This document shows, piece by piece, positions 1 through 5,523 of a stretch of DNA of 5,523 bases. Position 1 is the first letter of the stretch; the number at the start of each line of letters is the position of its first letter. The notes below the pieces were generated by a model that saw nothing but the letters and a program-made list of their open reading frames with translations, made no database searches and was not told the DNA's origin. Position numbers and translations under genes: made by a program. Origin of the DNA: Betaproteobacteria bacterium (GTDB lineage: Bacteria > Pseudomonadota > Gammaproteobacteria > Burkholderiales > Burkholderiaceae_D); the NCBI GenBank assembly GCA_015655165.1, contig JAATFN010000122.1:1-5523 (forward strand), in the 5' to 3' direction.

Positions 1-827
1 GCGAATGCACGTTGTCTAAACAAAAATAGCGGCAATACGGGTCGTTCAACCCGCATTTCCACTATAGCAAACGCAACAAAAGCAACCAGTGCAACCGCCA
101 AAGCAATCAATGGCACCGTGCCGGAAAAACCACGCTCTCCCGCTTCTATCATCCCGTAAGTTAATGTACCCAAGCTTAGAATACTGAGAATCTGCCCAAT
201 CGGATCTAATGCTGCATGGTCAGGATGCTTGCGTTCTGAAATGCCCCACATTCCCAATCCAATTGCCACAAAACCCAAGGGGAGATTGATCAGAAAAATA
301 CTCTGCCAACCTGCACCATGCAGTAACAGACCACCCAATAATGGACCAAGAATGAGTGCCAAGGCACTAAACGCGGACCAACCACCAATGACATGTGCAC
401 GTTCCTTGGGATTGGGATAGGCATGCGTGAGAATAGGCATTGCACCAGGAATTAATAGTGCTCCAGCTACCCCTTGTATAGCCCGTCCGGCAAGAAGAAT
501 ACCCAAAGAAGTTGCCATGGCACACAAAGCCGAACCAATGGTAAACAATATCACTCCGGTCATCCAGGCACGCTTGTGACCATACCTGTCACCGACTGGG
601 CCCGCCGAGAGCATAAACGCCGACAGACTGATCGCGTATGCATTCACTACCCATTGAAGGCCGGCAATATCGGTGTGCAACACCGTTTGCAACGTCGGCA
701 GTGCTACGTTGACGATACTGATATCAAGTGAGGCTAGGAACGTTCCCAAATAGGCTGCTGCTAATGCAGCACGGCGTCGATAACGCACCATGGCCATTTC
801 TGAAGAAGTGTTAGAAAAGTTGTCCAT
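1..827 (-). CDS. DHA2-family (EmrB/QacA-type) MFS exporter, 3' part outside window
   Basis: This is an inner-membrane proton-driven drug or metabolite exporter of the major facilitator superfamily, 14-helix DHA2 branch. I translated 275 residues from the ATG at 827; the frame stays open to the window edge, so the C-terminal part (roughly 200 residues in this family) is missing. Visible signatures are motif D1 LDISIVNVALP at residues 34-44, QWVVNAY at 58-64, motif A GPVGDRYGHKR at 76-86, motif B around GRAIQGVAGALLIPG at 114-128, motif C GPLLGG at 161-166 and FLINLPLG at 178-185. The last is typical of DHA2 proteins, though the common WRW before it is GWQ here. The ATG at 834 is out of frame and meets a stop after seven codons, so 827 is preferred although its ribosome site is weak. 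A candidate terminator and two operator-like elements lie upstream, so it is probably transcribed separately. The substrate cannot be read from the sequence; siderophore or breakdown-product export is inferred from context only. Confidence 0.93.
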   Translation of the reverse strand, partial: MDNFSNTSSEMAMVRYRRRAALAAAYLGTFLASLDISIVNVALPTLQTVLHTDIAGLQWVVNAYAISLSAFMLSAGPVGDRYGHKRAWMTGVILFTIGSALCAMATSLGILLAGRAIQGVAGALLIPGAMPILTHAYPNPKERAHVIGGWSAFSALALILGPLLGGLLLHGAGWQSIFLINLPLGFVAIGLGMWGISERKHPDHAALDPIGQILSILSLGTLTYGMIEAGERGFSGTVPLIALAVALVAFVAFAIVEMRVERPVLPLFLFRQRAF

Positions 828-843
828 ACTTCATATTACCAAT

Positions 844-856
844 TGACCGACGGTCA
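844..856. promoter_or_regulatory. TetR-type operator palindrome upstream of the exporter
   Basis: TGACCG-A-CGGTCA is a perfect 6-bp inverted repeat around one central base. AA and TT flanks two bases further out extend the symmetry after one mismatch on each side. It lies 17 to 29 bases before the exporter ATG, where a bound repressor would block transcription. TetR-family repressors commonly use GACCG/CGGTC-type palindromes next to the efflux genes they control. No regulator gene is present in the window, so the protein that binds here is unknown. Confidence 0.6.
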
Positions 857-860
857 GTTA

Positions 861-879
861 ATAAATGATACGCATTTAC
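861..879. promoter_or_regulatory. Fur-box-like element upstream of the exporter
   Basis: AAATG-ATACG-CATTT (863-877) is an inverted repeat with 5-bp arms and a 5-base centre. Aligned by eye with the 19-bp Fur consensus GATAATGATAATCATTATC, bases 861-879 match at 12 of 19 positions. A possible minus-strand -10 hexamer TATCAT (870-865) lies inside it, so an iron-loaded Fur protein could block the promoter. I found no convincing -35 for that hexamer. Iron control fits the siderophore-uptake genes nearby, but the match is moderate and AT-rich DNA gives chance hits. Confidence 0.4.
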
Positions 880-898
880 TTAACCTATCGGCTCACCT

Positions 899-962
899 AA
901 AAAAACGGTTTCATATCAACGCTTAACGCACATGTCGCAAGCACCATCGATATCAGGAAACC
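899..962 (-). terminator. Candidate intrinsic terminator after the monooxygenase gene
   Basis: On the minus strand GGTTTC (962-957) pairs perfectly with GAAACC (912-907). It is followed by one G and then seven T residues (905-899). The helix continues with GATAT/ATATC (953-949 with 917-913) after a 3-base bulge, and an inner AAGC/GCTT pair (939-942 with 921-924) narrows the loop. Position and U-tract suit termination of the receptor, binding-protein and monooxygenase transcript. The stem is AT-rich and interrupted for a classical rho-independent terminator, so the call is tentative. Confidence 0.42.
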
Positions 963-981
963 AGTTGTATTGTAATGACTC

Positions 982-2301
982 CTAGCGGCGGGAGTAACCG
1001 GATTGCGGTTTGTTAAGCCTCAGATTTTCCCTGAACGTGTTTCCTGTGTAGTGTTTTCTGAGTAGTCCACGCGTTTGTAGTTCGGGAGTCAGGTGCTCAA
1101 CGAATTCTGCAACACCTCCAGGTAAATGAGAAAACATGATGTTAAATCCGTCCGCTGCGCGTTGTTCGAGCCACAACTGCATCTGATCTGCGACCATTGC
1201 TGCGGTGCCAACCATCTCTAAACCTTGATACCCACAGATACGCCTTGCTAACGCAATAATGCTCAGGTTTTCACGTTGTGCAAGTTGAACCACCCTGTCG
1301 CGACCGCTTTTACTTGCATTGCTTTCAGGAATGGTTGGCAATGGCCCCGCTCTATCGTATCGGGAAATATCATATCCAAGTGCGATAGACAGTGTGGCCA
1401 AGCTGCTTTCGTCATCAACCAAACTGTCTAATAAAGCTCTTTTTTCTTGTGCCTGTGCCAGACTATCACCCAGAACGACAAATACTGCAGGAATGATCTT
1501 CAAAGCATCAAGTCTGCCCGCCGCTTTAGCCCGAGACTGCATATCGACATAGAACTGCTGTGCCGAAGCCAAATCGGTTTGGTAGGTGAAGATCACTTCA
1601 GCAGTTTGTGCAGCAATCTGTCGTCCAGCCTCGGAGGCACCTGCTTGTACAACAACGGGACGGGACTGGATTGGCCGTTCGACATTTAACGGCCCTCGCA
1701 CTGAAAAAGCATCTCCATGATGATTCAAGATGTGCATTTTTTCCGGATTGAAGTAAATGCCACTTGCAGCATCTCTGCAAAATGCATCTTCATCCCAACT
1801 CTCCCACAGTCCATTCATGACATCTGAGAATTCACGTGCCCGGCAATACCTGGCACTATGCGCCATGTGCTGCTGTAAGCCGAAGTTTGCCGCTTCGTTT
1901 GGATTACTGGAGGTCACGAGGTTCCAGCCCGCCCGCCCACCGCTAATCACATCAAGTGAAGCTAGTCGACGCGCAAGTGTATAGGGGTCGTTATAAGTCG
2001 TACTGGCTGTTGCAATCAGGCCAATATGCTGTGTTACAGCAGCTAATGCAGGAAGCAACGTGAGCGGATCTAGCGTACTCACACTGTGACCACGCATGAG
2101 CACGTCAATTGGCGCATGACGTACCGCCAGCGAATCAGGTAAAAATAGCCCATCAAATCGCCCTTGCTCCAGAGTTTGTGCAAACCATTTCATCTGTTCA
2201 AAGTTTGATTGAAAACCTGGTTGTGCACCTGGATAACGCCACGCACCTGCATGGATACTGGGCATCGCTAACAGGATGAGCTGGTCATGCGACTTAACCA
2301 T
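982..2301 (-). CDS. NtaA/SnaA/DszA-family FMN-dependent monooxygenase (LLM class)
   Basis: This is a cytoplasmic luciferase-like monooxygenase that uses reduced FMN and O2, normally supplied by a separate flavin reductase that is not in this window. It is about 439 residues long, normal for the NTA monooxygenase group. Signatures from the N-terminus are HAGAWRYPGA near residue 17, FDGLFLPD near 50, then the hallmark block LDPLTLLPALAAVTQHIGL, ATASTTYNDPYTLARRLASL and ISGGRAGWNLVTSSNPNEAANFG (about 78-145), which builds the flavin pocket. Known family members oxidise NTA, EDTA, pristinamycin precursors or dibenzothiophene sulfone, so the substrate cannot be fixed from family alone. I take the ATG at 2301; an in-frame GTG at 2313 is possible and a stop lies two codons before that GTG. 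Neither start has a good Shine-Dalgarno. It follows the binding-protein gene after a gap of about 180 bases, probably in the same transcript, which suggests the imported chelate or a related ligand as substrate (inference). Confidence 0.94.
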   Translation of the reverse strand: MVKSHDQLILLAMPSIHAGAWRYPGAQPGFQSNFEQMKWFAQTLEQGRFDGLFLPDSLAVRHAPIDVLMRGHSVSTLDPLTLLPALAAVTQHIGLIATASTTYNDPYTLARRLASLDVISGGRAGWNLVTSSNPNEAANFGLQQHMAHSARYCRAREFSDVMNGLWESWDEDAFCRDAASGIYFNPEKMHILNHHGDAFSVRGPLNVERPIQSRPVVVQAGASEAGRQIAAQTAEVIFTYQTDLASAQQFYVDMQSRAKAAGRLDALKIIPAVFVVLGDSLAQAQEKRALLDSLVDDESSLATLSIALGYDISRYDRAGPLPTIPESNASKSGRDRVVQLAQRENLSIIALARRICGYQGLEMVGTAAMVADQMQLWLEQRAADGFNIMFSHLPGGVAEFVEHLTPELQTRGLLRKHYTGNTFRENLRLNKPQSGYSRR

Positions 2302-2337
2302 ATCGTTGCACACTGTTCAATGGGGGGTTTATCATCA

Positions 2338-2463
2338 TTACCTTGTTCGCAAAATCAACATCCAGTTGCAGCACGCCAACTCACGCAGCAACAATACCGA
2401 CTTGGCGTGTTTGCCTTGCAATGAGCACTTCCTCAATACCAAAGCTGTTAATCGCATGTGCAT
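2338..2463 (-). CDS. Candidate small ORF (41 aa), possible leader peptide before the monooxygenase
   Basis: An ATG-started frame of 41 codons fills most of the gap between the binding protein and the monooxygenase. It ends in four consecutive in-frame stop codons (TAA TGA TGA TAA), 36 bases before the monooxygenase ATG. The peptide is basic (eight Lys/Arg, one Glu) and leucine-rich (10 of 41; eight of the ten Leu codons are TTG). It has Cys at 13 and a Cys-Cys pair at 31-32, just before Asn-Trp. It starts MHMRLTALVL; the second Met at codon 3 is an alternative start. I do not recognise it as a known family. No clear Shine-Dalgarno is visible, and an open frame of this length can arise by chance. 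If translated, a cis-acting leader or a small basic peptide are both possible. Confidence 0.3.
   Translation of the reverse strand: MHMRLTALVLRKCSLQGKHAKSVLLLRELACCNWMLILRTR
2366..2421 (-). repeat. Inverted repeat / potential RNA hairpin in the pre-monooxygenase gap
   Basis: CACGCCAA (plus strand 2372-2379) and TTGGCGTG (2402-2409) form a perfect 8-bp inverted repeat with a 22-base spacer. An outer TTGCA/TGCAA pair (2366-2370 with 2417-2421) could extend it across an asymmetric internal loop. No T-run follows on the minus strand, so it is not an intrinsic terminator. It could be an mRNA processing or stability element, or a translation-sensitive structure, because its arms coincide with codons 19-21 and 29-31 of the candidate small ORF. 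Confidence 0.4.
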
Positions 2464-2485
2464 AGAACACGCATCACATGTTCAG

Positions 2486-3655
2486 TCATAAAGGGGTTCC
2501 ATCCAAACTCAGCCAGTATCCAGGTTGGTAGGGCACAGGAAGAAAACGCGCATGCAACTCACGAAAAGTATCATCCGGTTCAAGTGAAGCAAAAAGTCCC
2601 GGATGCAACCACTTCGCAATACGTTGCAATGCAATGAAATAATAGGGATTGTCATAGAATGGATGCCAGATCGCATGCACCTGCCTTGCCTTCACAGCTG
2701 ACAGTGCCTGATAGGCCGGGCGACGCATCAAACGATGCAAGCGTGCCTGTCCTTCGATTGGATCAGCACCGGGTCCAAGATTAACCCAGTCCCCTGCAGG
2801 AGAATAAAGCGACCAATTAGCCCCCGTGACTAAAACAACTTCCGGATTGGATGCAATAACCTGCTCCGGATGCAAGGTGCCAAATGTCCCGTGTAAAAAT
2901 CGGGTACCCAGATTATCGCCGCCGGCGGCTGCAACCAGTTCTCCGAAATTGCCGTCCCCATAGGTCAAACAACAATCGTCGTATAACCCTGCTGCACGTT
3001 CAATCATTACACTTGGTTTCAAGCGAAGATGCTTGAGAGGTGCTGTTACCCGCTCGATCTGCACTTGGCGAAACTGCAAAAACTCGGTAGCCCGTGCACG
3101 GCGCCCCAGCAACTCACCAAGAATTGTGATACTTCGGGCAGTGTTGCCAAACATTTTCGTGCGGAAATCGACGAATAATACAGGAATACCAACCTTAGCC
3201 AATAACACCATCAACCCCGACGATTCGGCGGCAGCCTTGGAACTCAAGTTCATCACCACCACATCGGGTGCAAGCGAAATCGCCAATTCGCTACCAATCG
3301 AATCCAATGTCGTACTTGGAAAAGATGGAATGCGGCCAATCTCTGGAAACTTTTGAAGATAAACCTGATAACCATCCAGGTCAGCAGCCCGAAAATTGTC
3401 GCCCCAACCAACAATATCGCCAAATGGATTATCGGGCCGCAACAGAGCCATCACGTATGCCAGAGGCCCATCTCCAAGTAAGATGCGCTTGACAGGTTTA
3501 TCGATATACACCGTGCGACCGGCAATGTCCCTGATCGTCTGCGGTGCGCCTACAGCGGCATGCAAACAGGAGAAGGCAAGCAATCCTCCTCCTGTCAACA
3601 TACCGCGCAATATCATTCGCCGAGAATAGTTGGTATTGAACAAAGGGATTACCAA
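2486..3655 (-). CDS. Periplasmic iron-siderophore ABC transporter binding protein (Peripla_BP_2 family)
   Basis: This periplasmic solute-binding protein would take a ferric chelate from the outer-membrane receptor to an ABC importer whose permease and ATPase are not in the window. With the TTG start at 3655 it has 389 residues, longer than E. coli FhuD (about 296). Residues 11-17 read SRRMILR, a good twin-arginine motif. A hydrophobic stretch follows and a likely cleavage site lies after AVGA (residue 37). The mature part opens with the family pattern RDIAGRTVYIDKPVKRIL (42-59). The N lobe has LAPDVVVMN (128-136), and the C lobe has GNFGELVAAAGGDNLG (235-250) and NPEVVLV (270-276). An adjacent Cys pair sits at 228-229. 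The TTG overlaps the receptor stop by 7 bases, which suggests translational coupling. The next ATG, at 3616, would cut the twin-arginine motif away, so I prefer TTG. A cobalamin or heme ligand is less likely, given the FhuA-like receptor beside it. Confidence 0.92.
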   Translation of the reverse strand: MVIPLFNTNYSRRMILRGMLTGGGLLAFSCLHAAVGAPQTIRDIAGRTVYIDKPVKRILLGDGPLAYVMALLRPDNPFGDIVGWGDNFRAADLDGYQVYLQKFPEIGRIPSFPSTTLDSIGSELAISLAPDVVVMNLSSKAAAESSGLMVLLAKVGIPVLFVDFRTKMFGNTARSITILGELLGRRARATEFLQFRQVQIERVTAPLKHLRLKPSVMIERAAGLYDDCCLTYGDGNFGELVAAAGGDNLGTRFLHGTFGTLHPEQVIASNPEVVLVTGANWSLYSPAGDWVNLGPGADPIEGQARLHRLMRRPAYQALSAVKARQVHAIWHPFYDNPYYFIALQRIAKWLHPGLFASLEPDDTFRELHARFLPVPYQPGYWLSLDGTPL

Positions 3656-5523
3656 CGGTAGGTAAGCGTTGCTGTAATCGTCCGGTCTTGACCGATAAAG
3701 CAGTACAAGCGTGAAGTACAGCTGGCGACATATTCCTTATTGGTCAAATTACTCACATTAAGCGCGAATGTAGACCCTTTTAGTGCTGGCATCATATGCC
3801 CAAGATTATAGTTCAACGCAAGATCTATCAGCGTGACTGCAGGCACCTCGAAATTGTTAGTAGGATCACCAAAAGTTTTACCTAAATAACGTACACCACC
3901 ACCGATTTGCAAACCAGCCAGAGAATTATTACCGAACAGATAGTCCAACCAGATGGCAGCACTATGCCTAGGCGTTTGTGTGAGACCTTTACCTTGGTAA
4001 CTTGCGTCCTCTACCAGCTCATTGTCAAGGTAGGTATAACTTGAAATCAGGTTGAAATGTCTGACGATCTCTGTTGTAGCCTGAAGATCAAGTCCGCGTG
4101 TACGTACCTCGCCTGCTTGGGTATTAAACCCTAGATGATTTGCGTCACCAGTTTTGACATTGGTCTGGTTTACCTGAAAAACAGCAGCACTGAGTAATGT
4201 TGTCGAATTTTCCGGATGATACTTGATACCAATCTCTGTCTGTTTGGCTTCTACAGGTAAAAACGCCTCCCCTTTGTAGTTGCTTCCAAGTAATGGATCA
4301 AACGACGTCGAGTAACTCGCATATGGTGCAATCCCTGCATCAAACTGATAACTCAGTCCTGCACGCCCCGTCCACTTTCCGACATTCATTCTAGTATATG
4401 TCGTAGTTGGCGAATAGCTTTGTGTCCAATCATCTGTCTTGGAGCGGTCATGCCGCATACCCAATGTCAAGCGCCAGCGGTCCAACGCGATTTGATCTTG
4501 AGCATAAATCCCTACCCGGTCAAACTCCTGTTTTACAGCCCAGGGCGCTGCTTGGCTGGCAGTAAAATCGGGCGTCACATCAGGTCTGTAATTCGGCCCG
4601 TATGGATCAAAAAGTATAGGACCGTAGCTATACAAAGCATTGCTTAATGTTCCTTTTGCGTAGTCAACTCCCACCAGAAGCGTGTGTTTGGTCAAACCCA
4701 GCACAACATCTCCTTGCAAATGATTATCCATAGAAAACGTGTTCGAGCTCGAAGGAGACAATTCATAAGTCCCCTTCAAGAACATCTTTCCGCCGACATC
4801 CTGATACCCGTAAACGGTACTTCTTTGCAAGTCAGAATTGATGTACATGTATCGCATATTACTGACAAAACGCCAACCATTGTCAAACTGGTGTTCAAAC
4901 AGGGAACTCACTGAATCCTGTTTACGGGAAGAGCCATCAAAATTCATATCCCGATAATTCCTCCCACGGTCCACCTCTTGATACGGGCTGTTGTTTAGAC
5001 CCAGAGCAACAGCAGGCAAACTGTTGTAATTCGGTATGTCAGGTTCATTGGAGTGCATCGCTAATATTGTCCAGGAAGTCTGGACATCAGGTCGCCAAGT
5101 CAATGATGGTGAGACAGCAAAACGTTTATGACGCACATCTTCAACTTGCCCGTTCGTATCAAGGCCTGTAGCCGTTAGCCTGTACAGTAAAGTTTTATCC
5201 TCGTTGAACGGGCCAGTAGTATCGACACTGATGGATTTACGTCCAAAATTACCAAACTGGACACTCACTTCATGTGAAGCAATATCCTGCGGCCTGCGAC
5301 TGATCTGATTGACGAGACCACCGCCCGTACTTTGCCCATAGAGAGATGAAGATGGCCCTCGTAGTACTTCGACGCGTTCCAATAAATAGGGATCGATTTG
5401 TGGTCCCCACGAACTCGCATTCGCATTAATCCGCAAGCCATCCAGATAGTAGTCTGCATCAAGACCCCGGATTCTTGTAATATCAAGATGATCTCCAAAA
5501 CCGCCATATTTCTCGCTCGTAGC
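3649..5523 (-). CDS. TonB-dependent siderophore receptor, FhuA-like, N-terminus outside window
   Basis: This outer-membrane beta-barrel imports a ferric siderophore using TonB energy. The frame is open to the window edge, giving 624 residues; the signal peptide, TonB box and first part of the plug are missing. At 5436 there is only an in-frame TTG (Leu) inside the plug, not a start. The plug shows ITRIRGLDADYYLDGLR, then VEVLRGPSSSLYG followed by GGGLVNQISRRPQ, the classic end of this domain. Barrel strands follow, with landmarks YRLTATGLDTNGQ, WRPDVQTSWTIL, NEPDIPNYNSLP, GIYAQDQIALDRWRLTLGMRHD and TEIGIKYHP. The C-terminus EYVASC, five residues, CF, then GQDRTITATLTYRW resembles the end of E. 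coli FhuA as I remember it, including its Cys pair, and ends in an aromatic residue as barrels do. The FhuA loop-4 Cys pair is absent. A hydroxamate ligand is a reasonable guess, not shown. The binding-protein gene overlaps its stop. Confidence 0.95.
   Translation of the reverse strand, partial: ATSEKYGGFGDHLDITRIRGLDADYYLDGLRINANASSWGPQIDPYLLERVEVLRGPSSSLYGQSTGGGLVNQISRRPQDIASHEVSVQFGNFGRKSISVDTTGPFNEDKTLLYRLTATGLDTNGQVEDVRHKRFAVSPSLTWRPDVQTSWTILAMHSNEPDIPNYNSLPAVALGLNNSPYQEVDRGRNYRDMNFDGSSRKQDSVSSLFEHQFDNGWRFVSNMRYMYINSDLQRSTVYGYQDVGGKMFLKGTYELSPSSSNTFSMDNHLQGDVVLGLTKHTLLVGVDYAKGTLSNALYSYGPILFDPYGPNYRPDVTPDFTASQAAPWAVKQEFDRVGIYAQDQIALDRWRLTLGMRHDRSKTDDWTQSYSPTTTYTRMNVGKWTGRAGLSYQFDAGIAPYASYSTSFDPLLGSNYKGEAFLPVEAKQTEIGIKYHPENSTTLLSAAVFQVNQTNVKTGDANHLGFNTQAGEVRTRGLDLQATTEIVRHFNLISSYTYLDNELVEDASYQGKGLTQTPRHSAAIWLDYLFGNNSLAGLQIGGGVRYLGKTFGDPTNNFEVPAVTLIDLALNYNLGHMMPALKGSTFALNVSNLTNKEYVASCTSRLYCFIGQDRTITATLTYRW

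Noticed and set aside
229..731. Two plus-strand open frames of 63 and 85 codons.
   Set aside because: They lie antisense to a well-supported MFS exporter, show no domain pattern and are shadow frames.
843..870. Plus-strand promoter reading TTGACC as a -35 before AT-rich bases.
   Set aside because: No good -10 lies at 16-18 bases, there is no plus-strand gene downstream, and TTGACC is part of the palindrome.
1319..1984. Several plus-strand and one minus-strand open frames of 60-80 codons within the monooxygenase gene.
   Set aside because: They overlap the monooxygenase, whose family motifs are continuous over this stretch; their compositions look like out-of-frame translation.
2322..2327. 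Run of six G (six C on the coding strand) just upstream of the monooxygenase start, as a possible phase-variation tract.
   Set aside because: Six bases is too short for a convincing slipping tract, and it lies after the small-frame stops, with no promoter or coding phase that depends on its length.
2455..2480. CATGTG/CACATG 6-bp inverted repeat with a 14-base spacer just after the binding-protein stop, as a terminator.
   Set aside because: The stem is short and weak, no T-run follows on the minus strand, and a match of this size is expected by chance.
2276..2491. Plus-strand 71-codon frame across the gap between the monooxygenase and binding-protein genes.
   Set aside because: It has no recognisable domain or ribosome site and runs into the antisense of both neighbours; the minus-strand small frame is the better candidate here.
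5434..5436. Start codon of the receptor at 5436.
   Set aside because: The codon is an in-frame TTG (Leu) within the plug domain; conserved plug sequence continues upstream to the window edge.
1..5523. Insertion sequences, CRISPR arrays, tRNA or rRNA genes, attachment sites.
   Set aside because: Read on both strands; no transposase motifs, terminal repeats, regularly spaced repeats or cloverleaf patterns were seen.

Overview
The window is a gene-dense stretch from a Gram-negative bacterium, most likely a proteobacterium. An outer-membrane TonB-dependent receptor requires an outer membrane, and the binding protein carries a twin-arginine export signal. Base composition looks close to half G+C by eye; I did not compute it and cannot name a genus. 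All four recognisable genes lie on the minus strand, so transcription runs from high to low coordinates. No plus-strand open frame looks real.

Layout in transcription order. (1) 5523-3649: a FhuA-like TonB-dependent siderophore receptor, with its N-terminus beyond the window edge. (2) 3655-2486: a periplasmic iron-siderophore binding protein with a Tat-type signal. Its apparent TTG start overlaps the receptor stop by 7 bases. (3) 2485-2302: a short gap holding a candidate 41-codon small ORF, an 8-bp perfect inverted repeat inside it, and a 13-codon ORF that overlaps the binding-protein stop. (4) 2301-982: a flavin-dependent monooxygenase of the NtaA/SnaA/DszA type. (5) 981-828: a regulatory gap with a candidate terminator for the upstream genes, a Fur-box-like element and a perfect palindrome typical of TetR-family operators. 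(6) 827-1: the first 275 residues of a DHA2-type (14-helix) MFS exporter, cut by the window edge.

How the genes may work together (inference). The receptor and binding protein would bring a ferric chelate, perhaps a hydroxamate, through the outer membrane and periplasm. The inner-membrane permease and ATPase are not in the window. The monooxygenase belongs to a family whose NTA and EDTA members break C-N bonds of metal chelators, so it could oxidise the imported ligand to free the metal. A sulfur- or carbon-scavenging role is an equally serious alternative, because other members attack organosulfur compounds. The exporter appears to be a separate transcription unit with its own control region and could expel the chelator, a breakdown product or an unrelated toxicant. 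The most unusual parts are the small-ORF region in front of the monooxygenase and the paired Fur-like and TetR-like sites in front of the exporter.
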